A stretch of 64,000 nt of DNA, taken from contig JABYQS010000178.1 of the NCBI GenBank assembly GCA_022592435.1, positions 1-64,000 on the forward strand, written 5' to 3'. The DNA is from Cerioporus squamosus (Eukaryota > Basidiomycota > Agaricomycetes > Polyporales > Polyporaceae). Shown here piece after piece: positions 1 through 10,648 of the stretch. The number at the start of each line of letters is the position of its first letter. Within the stretch, counting starts at the first letter, position 1. The notes under the pieces were generated by a model that had not been told where the DNA came from, made no database searches, and saw only the letters and a list, made by a program, of their open reading frames with translations. The translations under genes were made by a program, and so were the position numbers.

Positions 1-158
1 GTCCACCTGCGTGCGGCGTCTTGTCCTTGTACTCGTCTCAGTCGGAAGTGGTTCTCGTCATTCGCTCTTGAACGTGTACGACGAGCCTCATCGGCTCTCG
101 CGCGTTATGGGCAGGGGTAGAGTCCAGACAGCGGGAATCATGGTGCACGAAGCAAGTT
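1..158. repeat. Inverted repeat copy, partner at 61545-61702
   Basis: The first 158 bases are the reverse complement of 61545-61702 with one mismatch seen near base 145 (C versus A). Identity stops sharply after the shared AGCAAGTT. The partner lies about 320 bp upstream of the intact gene at 62018, so the repeat probably continues off the left edge of the window. No transposon termini are visible in the part seen here. Confidence 0.9.
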
Positions 159-658
159 CAAAGGACAGTCGAGCAGTGCCGGTGCGGCGAGCCTAGTAAT
201 GGTGGTGGCTGCTAGAGGAGACATCAGAAACGAGGCCCCGGCGTCTCGCATGGTCGGCAGCACTGGCTGGCGCCAAGATGTCCTCCGCCGGATGTCTCTT
301 TGGTCCCTCCCTAAGTTGCTGCAGCCTTCTCCCCATTGCCAAGCCTATACATGTGTCCAGACTCAGCGGTATAATGACTGGGGATGTCGTTCTGATTGTC
401 CCTAGGTCCATTCTCAGGATCCCACGCTGCATCCCTGCAGACGAAACCGCTATTGACCATTGACTAATCTCTCTGTCGAATATTCACAGTTGACTTGTGA
501 TTATGATCATTGTGAGTACTTCCTTTGGTTGAGGAGACAACAGGGTACAATCAAGCTTTCTCTGGTTGAAACTTTCGTACAGACAAAGGCAAGCAAGCGT
601 AAGGCCTTTGACCTGAGGCGTGTATATACGGCGGCCGAGTTGCATGTTGTCCACATCC
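159..658. other. Upstream region without a supported gene
   Basis: Short open frames exist on both strands but none has a coherent exon structure or a recognisable motif. The stretch just before 659 is probably the 5' flank of the gene that starts there. No repeat other than the 158-bp copy to its left was seen. Confidence 0.5.
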
Positions 659-1749
659 ATGGATTCCCAAGACCCAGCAGACAGGTATTGCTCCTCTGAT
701 CCTTTCTCTGCATCTCACATGCTCATTACCTCTCAGAGCACGCGCTGGTGCGGCAAGTCCGCCTGGAAGGACGATCGAGACATTCTCGGCCGTGTTCTTC
801 ACCGAGGTAGAGGGTGGTACCAATAGCGTAGAGGCGAAAGCCTCTATCCTTCTGTTATCTACAGAGACCGCACGAGATAGACGAGGTGAGTCTATCTTAA
901 GCAACCATGTGTCTGCGTGACGAGCTCATACACGGTGGGCATCCCAGCGGCGTTGATTGTCTCCAAGGTCGACACAGGTGCTATTCTCTTCCAGGAGATC
1001 ATCGAGCAGGATTGGAACTACTGGCTGCATTCACTACAAGTGAGTCCCTCTTGAGATGGTGTCGTTATCCGGGCTCAACCGTTCAAGGGTGTACCGGAAT
1101 TCCAATGGGCGATATATCGCAACCGTGATGAAGACTATCAGCTGTACTGGCTATATTTTGACTCCTGGACGAGTAGGGGTCGATTCCATGCCCTTTTCGA
1201 GATTGGACGTGAGTCGGCTAGGCTATACCACGACAACCTGCTCGCAGCCGTGGAGAGTGTCGTTTCGACCATACCAGGGTTTGGTGAATACAACTTGCCG
1301 CCTTACATTCTGGAAGAAGAAGCATCCGCTCGGCTTCCCGCCTATCCTGCCTCAGATGATGGCCTGGATGGTCCGTTAGCTGGTCGACCGCCGTCATACA
1401 TGGAGTCGCAGTCGAACATCACTGCCGTGCCTGTGCCTCCTTCCCTCTCGGAGTCTGGATCGGACGTCAGCCCTGGTCGTGAGCCCTTCGTCCTTGCTCC
1501 GCGCACGGGCTTTAGGTGGGTACACTGATGCATTGGATCCCTCCTGGTATAACTGAAGCTTGGTTTCCAGCTCTCGATTGATCCCATCTCCCGGAACCTC
1601 CTCGCACTCGGAAGCCACCGGGAGTCATGAGCGTACCAGGTAAGTCCCTGCCTTTCGTGTCTGTTAGTGAGTCTCACCTCGAAGCCCTCAGAAACGTCCC
1701 AACGGCACCACGAGCCTGGGTTACTCGTTGGCTCCGCGGTATGATGTGA
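659..1749 (+). CDS. Hypothetical protein, multi-exon
   Basis: I do not recognise the family. A coherent protein is read across six exons: ATG at 659, introns near 685-736, 886-947, 1040-1087, 1516-1570 and 1640-1691, and a TGA at 1747-1749. The first two exons give MDSQDPAD and an AVFFTEVEGGTNSVEAKAS stretch. The middle exon contains EIIEQDWNYWLHS followed by EFQWAIYRNRDEDYQLYWLY, which is rich in aromatic residues. The second half is low-complexity, rich in Pro, Ser and Tyr (YNLPPYILEEEASARLPAY, GRPPSYME), suggesting disorder. The last exon is short and the C-terminus is the least certain part; splicing could run on toward 2100. No signal peptide or membrane segment is evident. The next gene starts 400 bp downstream on the same strand. 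Confidence 0.6.
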
Positions 1750-2148
1750 AGATCGGCTCCATATACATGTATTATACTCCTTGTATGTTACGTTGGCTCG
1801 AGAACAAGCATCTGCAATATCACTGCCCTGCGATCTGGCTCCCAAAACCAGCGTGCCCCCCGACATGCGGATATGGACGGCGGCTTTCACAGGTGTTGCG
1901 TGACACGGGTACTAGGATTTCGCGTCCTCCCGAGTCCACGGCGCGAATGGCAAGCAGTTCGAACATCCGGTGCAACCAAGCTTTGTATGGATGTTTGGTA
2001 CGATCCTTCCTTTGTCTGGCCATGGATGTTTCGTAGAACCCTTCCTTTGTCTGGACAAAGCCTTTTGCAGGCCAAAGCACCATTATTCTGCACTCATATA
2101 ACTGCGTCGGCTACTGGCAGAGATCTAGAGGCACCCCAATCCACCACC
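1750..2148. other. Intergenic region or unresolved exons
   Basis: This interval contains open frames without a convincing splice chain. A short direct repeat built on CCTTCCTTTGTCTGG occurs twice, near 2007-2021 and 2039-2053. It could hold alternative 3' exons of the gene to its left, or the promoter of the gene at 2149. Confidence 0.4.
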
Positions 2149-2850
2149 ATGGATCCACCCAAGTGAGCTGAGTGTCAATATTCCGTGAGAGACTCCGATT
2201 GACGGGCCAGCAGGGATATCATCCCTATCTTCGCCAGCTATGCCGCCGTCTACTCGTTTGCTGCTCCGGACTCCGATATCGACACCGACGTCAAGTGGGA
2301 ATATTGCTCTGTCCTCATTTCCATCCTTGAGGGTGCTATACGTGAGTCTCAATCGTATATCTGACATGTTCCGATACCCATATTTCCTCGCAGGGGCACT
2401 CTTTGTCAACCAAGATGCCTGTGGCCTCTGTGGTTTCGCAGGAAAGTGGATCACGTCGACCGTCTTCGTGAGCAATATGTCCCTTCGAATGAGTCAGGTG
2501 AGTTATCCTCATGTGCTTTCTGCTCCGTTTCTACCCTAACGCCGCTGCAGAAGGACCGGATTGTCAGCTGGCAATTGCCCGGTCATTCTCAACGAGTTCA
2601 AGTACGATTTTGTCTGGAGAAGGACTTCTGGTGGTTCATCAACGAGTTCTCCGATGGTATGCTCGTCTCCGGCAAGTCGAAGGGTAATGATGAGCAGGAG
2701 GCTCAGATAGGACAAGTTCACACCCACTACCGAGCATACTTGCGGCTCGGGTGCGATGATCCGGAGCTGCGGGGACCACTGAAGAGGTTTATGGAAGGAT
2801 GGCCATTGGAGGAGGATATGGTGTCGAATGAGGGTTGTCTGTTTCACTGA
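2149..2850 (+). CDS. Hypothetical protein, about 200 aa
   Basis: Start ATG at 2149-2151 lies in a strong ACCATGG context. The first exon (MDPPK) is joined across a 52-nt intron, GTGAGCTGA to CCAGCAG, to DIIPIFASYAAVYSFAAPD. A second intron (donor GTGAGTCTC near 2344, acceptor CTCGCAG) leads to ALFVNQDACGLCGFAGKW, and a third near 2498-2551 leads to the last exon, which ends at TGA 2848-2850. The C-terminal 100 residues look globular and include EKDFWWFINEFSDGML and YRAYLRLGCDDPELRGPLKR. The frame is preserved across every junction, so the model is well supported although the family is unknown. The acidic and aromatic content suggests a soluble protein. It lies between another unknown gene and a helical protein gene, all on the plus strand. 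Confidence 0.65.
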
Positions 2851-3096
2851 GGTAGACCCCATGAACTTCAGCCTATATATAATGATCCAAGGTCCTCGAC
2901 GAACGCGTTGTCAGTGTCTATTTTCTTCACCTCGCACCATCATCTGTATCTCTCTACATGCGTGTTATGTCGTGTCTTCACCAGACAATGAGCTTTCTTG
3001 CTCTTTCTCTTTCTCTCTTGAAAGAAGATTGTAACAGCTGCACATATATAGAGGTTACCATCGCCACCAGCATGGACGCTCCTGCAGCTACATATC

Positions 3097-4374
3097 ATGA
3101 ATGAGCCTACTGGACAGTCGACGTATCGCGATTCTCTTCTGACTATCCTAGGCCAGATCCGCGTCACAATTGGTCGCCTGAATGGAGACTGGAGCTCGCA
3201 GCTGCGACTGTACGTCTCTCGCATCTTCTTTGTGATGTGAACTAAGCTCGTCTAGGTTTCTGGGAGATGGCGGCACAATGCGCATGCCTGATCTAGAGAG
3301 GCGTCTCCAAACTGCTGTCGCAGCCGCACGGATGCGCGACTTGACGGTCCGAACACAAGCAGCTGATAGACTCCGTGACCTTGCGCGTCGCGCGCGAGAA
3401 GAGGCGATGTCCGATAATTTGGTGCTTCGCTTCCGATCCGTAGTGAAGGCTATCAACTCCGTTCGTGCGAGGTGCAACCAGGTGAAGTGCGAGACTCCGT
3501 ATACCACTAATCGGTGGCTCATAACCTCTCAGCTTGGTCAGTTATTGCGCGTAATGGCTGTCTACATTCCCGAAGAGGAACGGGAGCGGCTTGCCAGCCG
3601 TATGGAGTTCTGCCGTCAAAAGTGCGCTGCAGCAAGGACGGAAGAGAGAAGCATCCGGTATGATTTCATGGAAGTACGTCCCCTCCTGGACATACTCACC
3701 TTGTGCGAGGTGCGTCCTGATTTCCAGGAAACGTCGGTTAGAAGCTAACCCTCTTCAGACCGACCTAGAACATATTCTTCATCCGCTGGCTCAGTCGTCG
3801 GAGTCACGCAAATGGGAGGAGCTTGAGCAGCTCTGCCGTCACGCTGTCGCGCTCCGGAGAGAGCGGAGGGCATCGCTGCAGAAAGCTGTCGAAACTGTAA
3901 CAAGAGCGCTGCGCGATCCTATTCAAGTCGACCCCGACCTTTCCGATGCGGCTTTCCTGGAAGCCATGGCGATCTTGGCAAACATCCGCTGCAGATTGCG
4001 GGGACAGACTGCTGACCAAGTTGAATGCCTGACTGCAATCCAGGTGAGTGATATTCTCGTTCTCTTCTGGGCTTCGCCTTATCTTGACTATGTCGTAGTA
4101 TTCATTAGAATCCGGCAGCGAGAGACAATATGTGCTCCGTGCCCCGTGCGGCGATCTCGTTCAAGTTGATGACATCCAGAACACGCTACCAAAATGCGAT
4201 GCAATACACTCCAGCCTGGAAAGGCTCAGTGAGGTCCGTAATTGGTTCCTTCCTAGGATCGGGAAATCTGACGTCGATTACTAGATGCTACACAATGTCA
4301 GCATTAACCTCTCTCAGATTCGTGCATACTTTGAAGACGGCATGATATACGGTGTTCGTCAGAGATTAGAGTGA
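3097..4374 (+). CDS. Helical, coiled-coil-like hypothetical protein
   Basis: ATG at 3097-3099 begins MNEPTGQSTYRDSLLTILGQ. Six exons can be read without a stop to TGA 4372-4374, with introns at about 3211-3255, 3482-3528, 3709-3758, 4044-4098 and 4230-4281. The product is almost entirely predicted helix, rich in Arg, Glu, Leu and Ala, for example MPDLERRLQTAVAAARMRDL, RSVVKAINSVRARC and EELEQLCRHAVALRRERRAS. It ends IRAYFEDGMIYGVRQRLE. No catalytic motif or membrane segment is visible. The arrangement (about 300 residues, successive 30-80-residue helical exons, 45-60-nt introns) resembles the genes at 5683 and 54974, so the three may be distant paralogs or share a helical-bundle fold. That relation is inference from architecture, not alignment. 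Confidence 0.75.
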
Positions 4375-4850
4375 TCGTGCACTATAGCTAGGCCCTGAGT
4401 TATCCCTGAGTAGCAGATGCACCTCTACTTGCGAGCCGCGTACGTTCCTATAAACCTTCCTATAAACCCCCCAAAGCTGAGCGCTGCCGTGCTCCACTTC
4501 GTTGTGATAACTTGAGTATGAGTAGTCAGTGGTAAGTACTGGCTCTTAGAAACAATACCATATTTTGAAGAAAACAGGACATACCATGGGACGGGTGGCT
4601 CAGTGGGCTATAGCATCCTCTTGACTCACCATATTCTCAGCAGGCGTGTTCGGTTCTGCCTGTATCCACCTTGATTTTGTGTTGGATCTGCAAGGTACAC
4701 CGAGTAGCGATAGCTACGCTTATGATGCTTTTGCAAGTATGTACTTACCTGGACATCACGAGCAGGGGGATGGGGAGAACCGCGACGGACCGAGAGCCCA
4801 GCGCGAAACTCCGACCTACTCCGACCTAGTGTCATGCTACGTTGTTCCAA
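4375..4850. other. Intergenic region with a tRNA-like stretch
   Basis: No gene is supported. A sequence near 4583-4660 contains a good tRNA A-box match (TGGCTCAGTGG) but no proper T-arm, so it is treated as chance or as a decayed tRNA fragment. The 571-bp miniature transposon starts just to the right. Confidence 0.4.
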
Positions 4851-4859
4851 ACAAAGTGA

Positions 4860-5430
4860 TAGTCTCGTTACCAGACGTTTAGTTACTGACCCTTTCGGAC
4901 ATTGAAAGCGGAGAGCGAAAAAAGAATGCAAGGGTCCATTACTAAACGTCTGGTGAAATTCGTATAGAGGGGTGGGGGGCAGCCCGAAGCGCCCATCCTT
5001 CCGTGACGTCAGCGCGTCGGAAGGCGGTCCGCAGGGTCTCGCGCAGCTGCTCTCGCGGGTCGCGGTGTCGCGCGCGGCAACCGACATTCTCCCTGCTCAC
5101 TTCCCGGAGAGATGCAGAGTTGGGTGACCGAGTTGCCTTCGCGCTATGTATCGAGGCCTTGATGCTGGCCGAGCGTCCGAGTCGCGAGGTTAAGAGACAA
5201 GTCGCACGGGCTGGTCGGGAGGAGGGCGCGGCGGGACCTGGCGGGACGCTGTGCGGGGTCGGGCGGGCGAGGAGGAGCGAACGGTGGGCGCTTCGGGCTG
5301 CCCCCCACCCCTCTATACGAAAGTCACCAGACGTTATACGGCGAGGTCCTGTATTTCTTTTGTCTCTCCGCTTTCGACTCCGACCGGCACCTTGCGGGAG
5401 CGCGCCGTATAACATCTGGTTACGAGATTA
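4860..5430. mobile_element. Non-autonomous TIR element (571 bp) with RecQ/DUF6589-element ends
   Basis: The element begins TAGTCTCG and ends CGAGATTA, and is flanked by a perfect 9-bp target-site duplication, ACAAAGTGA, at 4851-4859 and 5431-5439. Each end is compound. An outer block (TAGTCTCGTTACCAGACG on the left) is followed about 90 bp inward by an inner block that contains an inverted copy of the outer motif and then CGTATAGAGGGGTGGGGGG. The two inner blocks match for about 50 bp while the DNA between blocks has diverged. The GC-rich core codes for nothing I can support. The same end structure and TSD length occur on the 6.26-kb element at 28208-34467, so this is probably a miniature element mobilised in trans by that family. 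The 9-bp TSD recalls Mutator-like elements. Confidence 0.9.
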
Positions 5431-5682
5431 ACAAAGTGATGATTATTCTAGCTTTCGTCTCGGACTGCACATGCACGATTCACCAGACGACATCACTCAG
5501 AGAATGGTATGTCTGAAAGGTATTTACGCCCCATTGAACAAGTGTGCATGTCTGATTGTCATCTTTCAGAGCTGAAAGATCGTCTTTGTGAGGCAGTGGC
5601 CAAAGGCTATTTCTCATCCTAGCACGTAAGTAGAAGCCTGCGTGTGCACTTTCGGTCCACACATCGGTAACCTCCCGGGAAG

Positions 5683-6789
5683 ATGGATGCAAGTCGGCTC
5701 CTCGAGGGTATTCGCACCCTGGAAGTGGAAGGGGAGGCCGCGTTGAATCAGTAAGGTGTTATATCCTCTTGCCCGTTTGGACGGCCCTAACCCTTGATGT
5801 GTCAGATACCTACGATATGCTGGCGTATCTGGTGGAGAGGAGACATGGCGTGATATGTTGCTGAGAGCCCTTATGTCGAGGAATGCAGCGTATCGGCGAT
5901 CCGTGTTGCGGAAACTTCGCGGCGCTGCTGTAGCTATCCAAAGCAGCGCAGAGACACCTCTGAGCGAAGAACTGCAGATGGTTGTCCACACTGCACAAGA
6001 ACTTTCAGCTAAGCTTGATGAGGTTGGCGGTTGCATATCATAGTAGCTTGCAATTCTCACCATGTTTCTCAGGTGTCTGCCCTCAAGCACGATCAACCCG
6101 TGGTTCAAGCAGAGCTCTCCCAACTGGCCAACAAGCTTCGCCTAACCGATGCACGGGCCCACACCCTCCAGAGAAGATCTCGCGGCTTCCGTCGCGAGCT
6201 GTCAATGTTCTTCACGCAGGTAACGTTATAGGCATCCTTGCTCCTGCCAATCTATGACTGACTCCTCACAGCATTCCTTTGACGACGTCGTAAAACCCCT
6301 GAGAGAGCCGCTGCCGTCCCGCACGCAGAAGCGGCCCCTATCGCAGCTAGTAGAGCAACTCCGCGCACTCCGGCAGACCCGTGGTCGTATCCGGTACAGG
6401 GCGGAGAGGCTGTGCGATGATCATACAGAATCCACCTCTCGTGCTCTGCGTCGCCTGTACGACCAAGCCCATCGTTTGCAATGGCGGCAAAACGACTTAG
6501 TGGCTGAGATAGAGGTACGCACTGGCTCCATAATCAGGCTCCCAGCTTATAGCGGTTTATTCGGCGTAGGGCATGTTCTTGGTCGCCGAGTCTAGACCTG
6601 CCACTCTATCAGTACAAGGATCTGACATCGATGTCGCCAATCTCCTCAAAGCCGCCAGATGGTACAGCAGCGCCCAGGTTCAGCTGCAAGACTTGAAAGA
6701 GGTGGGTGGCATGTAGGATCATGAACTGCTCGATGCTTCAGGCTGATCCTTCGCTTTGTAGTCTTGCTCGTCGATCAGATCCCGACTAA
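5683..6789 (+). CDS. Helical, coiled-coil-like hypothetical protein
   Basis: ATG at 5683-5685 (MDASRLLEGIRTLEVEGE) is followed by six exons joined in frame to TAA 6787-6789. Introns lie near 5752-5805, 6023-6073, 6221-6270, 6514-6570 and 6702-6740, all about 40-60 nt with GT-AG ends. The protein is strongly helical: MSRNAAYRRSVLRKLRGAAV, QAELSQLANKLRLTDAR, SQLVEQLRALRQTRGRIRYR and LLKAARWYSSAQVQLQDLKE. No enzyme motif, signal peptide or membrane span is seen. It shares size, exon spacing and composition with the genes at 3097 and 54974. It sits directly after the miniature transposon, which inserted between two members of this group without breaking either. Confidence 0.75.
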
Positions 6790-7084
6790 CTGCCATGACG
6801 GAGGATGTCTCGGGGTTGGATTGACGGAGCCATTGCTTGGGTGTCTGTTAGAACTGTTTGATAAGAACCGCCGTGTTGTCGATCTCAAATTGCAATAACT
6901 TGTCGCTGCGCTGTGCACCGGCACTACCGTGACTATGTGACAGAGGTGGAGCGAAAGCGCCCGGACTTCTTTAGCGCCAGCGTTCCGGTCTGCTGCCCTC
7001 CCTCCGCGATTTGCGTCTCATCAGCCCTTGACAACGCCCTCACCGACGCGCCACCTTCTTTGTCTCGTTGACTATCAGTTATTC

Positions 7085-8160
7085 CTATCGATTGCGTTGG
7101 AGGTTCAATATGTGACGAGGATGCGAGGACGAGGACACATGCGGACAAACTGGCTCTGTTGAGCTCCGCTCGAGTCCTGGACCCATGCAGGCGGCAGCAG
7201 GGACGGGATGGCAAGGATGGGATAACCACATCTCCGTACGTCGGTTCTTTCGTGTATCCCGTTCTTTCTGAGCGGCTCTTGTTATTATTGCTTTGTTGGG
7301 CGCAGCTATATCAAACACCTTTGCTCTCGGGGTCCCCTGTCCTTGAGAACCGAGCGACCCCCACGCCTCGGTCATACTGGGCATGTGTACTGCATCGACT
7401 CTAGATGCCCATGTCAGCCGTGCGGTGAGTTGTCTTGTCCCTGGTTCCGCGCCGCGTCCGTGGGTCGGCTGTTTCCCCTTGGTCTTCCCGCTCCCGCAGG
7501 ACGAGGGCTGAACCTCTGTCCCGCTCCATCACCGAACTGCACACCGCTCGGCGTGGCAATCCGTCCCTCCGCACTCTACTGTGAGTAGCTGCGTGCACCG
7601 GCTGTGGGTGATCTCGTCTGACCGGCTTCTTGTCGCAGGTCGTGGAGAGCCCGATGCGAGGGTGGGCTTCGACTCCAGGACGGAAGCGGGTCTTTTCACG
7701 CAATGCGGATACCGGAACCACGACCAGAGACAATATCGAGCGAAAGAAGAAGCAGATGGTGCTTACGCTGGTCTCAAGGTTGTCACCGGCACATTCTTGA
7801 GCGACGGCCTGTTCGCACATGTTTGTCTCCCGGGCTTATCCTCAAGCTGACAGGTCAGTGGATCACGCGGTGTAGTTGATGAAACGCTGACTCAAGCGGC
7901 GCAACGGTGTGATCAGCCGTGCGGGTCATCCTCTAGATGACGGCAACCCATGCGCACTGCTCCAAAAACACACCAAGGGACTCGATGAGGTACGTCAACA
8001 GTCTGATACTCAATTCTAGTGCATTGACATACTCTTCACGGCGATGGGTGATGGTGAAATATTCCGCGATGTTGAGATCCGACATGGACTCCGACACTTA
8101 TACCGATGTCTAGGTTCGGACGGCTTGGACGGCTCGGAATCTGTTGTTTCCTCTGTCTAG
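7085..8160 (+). pseudogene. Decayed paralog of the gene at 62018-63559
   Basis: Several exons match the gene at 62018. TPGRKR followed by TTTRDNIERKKKQ here corresponds to TPGRKR and TTTTRDDIDRGKKKQ there. The C-terminal exon CIDILFTAMGDGEIFRDVEI corresponds to RMDMLLSAMADVREEVNVLR. Even the 3' flanks match (GTGTAGCATATTGT about 40-60 bp past both stops). This copy lacks about 7 nt just before the TPGRKR exon and hits a TGA soon after KKKQ, so it is probably a pseudogene. Further upstream, near 7330-7390, a frame reads GHTGHVYCIDSRCPCQPC, which resembles a damaged RING finger; the paralog shows no such segment. The start is not determined and the last stop is TAG 8158-8160. Confidence 0.6.
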
Positions 8161-8464
8161 TTATGTATGATTAATCTGAGCATCCCATCGTCGTATCCCT
8201 GTGTAGCATATTGTTGCAATAATTATCAGTTATTAAGCGACTGAGACTCGTTGCGAAACATTATAAGTCAGAATTGGGCGATCATGTTCAAGCAGCCGGA
8301 CACATGGTCGAACAATAGCCATCCACTGGTTCTGCTACTTAGTTCTGATAAAGGGCTTTGTCTTCACGAGCTTCATCAATCCCTCGGGGCTTCCGTCGCG
8401 GGCTCTCAACCCCATCTATCCTGCTTGCCACGCTGAACGTGCACTCGCCCATGACAATCCTGAG

Positions 8465-10244
8465 ATGGCTGGCGAATCGCAACCTCAGTACAATCTCCAG
8501 AGAACCCTTCGCGGCCTCGAAGACTCTGTGAATTGCCTGCAATTCAGCCCGGATGGCCAGTGGCTCGCAGCAGGTGGCGACGACGGACGCCTTGCTGTTT
8601 ACGACTACCAGCGTCAGGACACTGCAGAAATTGACATCATCGCCATGGCACCGGTTACCTCTCTGCTATGGCACCCATCCTACCAGTACAGCATCTTTGT
8701 GGGGTATAGCAACGGTGATATATACCACTATAACCTGGGGAAGAGGGTGAGTAACCGTCTGTGGTAGCCAACTTGACTTTGACCATCCTACTGTGTCATA
8801 GCCTGGGCAGCCAAAATTTCCCGGTGGTAACCACATTGACTTAGAGGTCTCGGACTCCGTAGAGGCCCTTGCGTATGATCCAGGTCGTCAGACCTTGGCC
8901 AGCGCGGTCGGTTCCGATGTGATATTATGCACGAGAACTAGCGCCAGTAAGTGCTCTCGGCACCAGTGGTCATAGCATTACTCACATGGGTGCAAACGTG
9001 CAGAGTCGTGGGGATTCCGCTGGCTGCCGCGTCCTCCGTCCAACCGAGAGTACCACGCGGACTCACCCCTGTCCGATGCATCCAGAGACCTCGGTCCGTG
9101 CTCCCTGCAGTTCCTGGACGAGGGGAAAGCCCTCGTCGTCTCCTATGTCTATGATGGTATAATGTGAGCTGCGCAGCTCACTCTATGAACACATTGGTTC
9201 TGACGAACTCATGCTAAGTTGCTGGAGCACTGACAATCTAGGAATGTTGTGGAGGCTTTCCCCAGCTGGCAAACTCACGTAAGTTCTCATGTGTCATTGG
9301 CATGTGCGGCGATCATGTCCTCTGTCTAGCGCGAGATTGGCAATATCTCCGGACCAGAAATCACTGATAACCCACAACCTCCTGAATGGATTCGACCGCT
9401 ACAGGATTGATCATCTCGTTCATGCACAGACCTACCTTATCCTTTCGGAGGCGGGTGTAACACTTCCAGTCTGCATCATTCAAGATGGCAAAGCAATGCT
9501 GTTGGGCAGCACTCTTGGTAAAGCGCATGTCATTGACGTCGACGATGGGAGAGTTCTTCAGACCCTTTCGCATCCAGGTACGTCTCATGGTCGCACCTGG
9601 CTCCCGGTACACTAACGCGACACATAGGAGGGGGCGCCATACAAGCCATAGTAGGTGGACACTGCACTTCGTCGCAAGACAGCACTCACAAGCTTTTTAC
9701 AGGCACATGCGGCCGGAAAATCTGTCATCGCCACTGGGTCCTCGAATCATGGATTAGACACTGTCATTGGCATCTGGAGTACTCGGACGGGTATGCACGG
9801 TCATGTTTGTATACGCTCACTAACTGTCGATATGCGTTCAGGAAATTTTCTCGGAAGTACTCCTGATCCTCAAGTCTATACTGCAAGCTCTCCCGGGGAA
9901 ACTATCACTGTCGAGGCCGATATTCGAGCAGCGGGGCCACTCCTTCAAGTTGTCTCGTCGGCTACTGATCATAGGAGCGATACGACTCACTTGTTCATCT
10001 CTGAAGCTGTACGGCCCAGCTCCGAGGCTGTACGATCTGGCCTGGGATGGTACTGGTGTCTTGGTTCCGTCGCCGTTGCTCTAGCACTGTATTTACTCCA
10101 CAACGGTGAGCGCTATCATCTGATCCTTGGCGTGCCGTTTATCTTACTGTCACGATAGCCAGCCACACGGACTCAACGGACTCATTTACCGCTACAGTGA
10201 GCTTTTCCCAGACTCCCGCACAATCCTCGACTGACACGGTATGA
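8465..10244 (+). CDS. WD40-repeat protein with C-terminal membrane anchor
   Basis: ATG at 8465-8467 starts MAGESQPQYNLQRTLRGLED. WD40-type blades follow: VNCLQFSPDGQWLAAGGDDG with LAVYDYQ, then VTSLLWHPSYQYSIFVGYSN, VEALAYDPGRQTLASAVGSD, LARLAISPDQKSL and HAAGKSVIATGSSNHGLD with VIGIWSTRTG. At least seven introns of 45-70 nt are needed. Near the C-terminus a hydrophobic stretch, WYWCLGSVAVALALYLLHN, looks like one transmembrane helix. The protein would then be a beta-propeller tethered to a membrane, acting as a binding scaffold rather than an enzyme; this is inference. The 3' end is uncertain: one splice choice stops at TGA 10242-10244. A further coding-like stretch (ASGGLGVPAFVRFIRGTFPG to a TAA near 10376) suggests an alternative last exon. 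Neighbours give no functional hint. Confidence 0.7.
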
Positions 10245-10648
10245 GTACGACATGTCGGCCTTCGTGGCCAGCGGTGGACTCGGAGTTCCTGCATTCGTGC
10301 GCTTCATACGCGGCACATTTCCGGGTCTGGTCAAATACCTGAAGGATATCGTAGAGATGCTAGATGACAGCTTATAATATCTCACAATTGTCTATCTCAT
10401 TTTGCTATGTGCTATCTTGAGCTAAGCGACGTGTTATCCTGAGCGCCCGATTGCAGCCATCACCCGGACCGGAACAACGACACGAGCGGTTTCGACTCTT
10501 TACCACCTTACAACAGCAATTGTCCTCGTTTTGAGACTGGCGTACAAAGATCATTGGAAGCGGTATACAATATATAGGCCTCTCATCATAGAAGGGACTG
10601 ACATTCCAACCCTCAGTGCCATTCTATCAGGGTGGCACATCGGCTAGT

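Noticed and set aside
551..904. 117-codon minus-strand frame
   Set aside because: It is the antisense of exons of the gene starting at 659, whose plus-strand frame continues through consistent splice sites.
4583..4660. Possible tRNA gene (TGGCTCAGTGG A-box)
   Set aside because: No D-stem pairing and no T-loop of 7 nt; CAGGC/GCCTG pair only around a 12-nt loop. Treated as chance or decayed.
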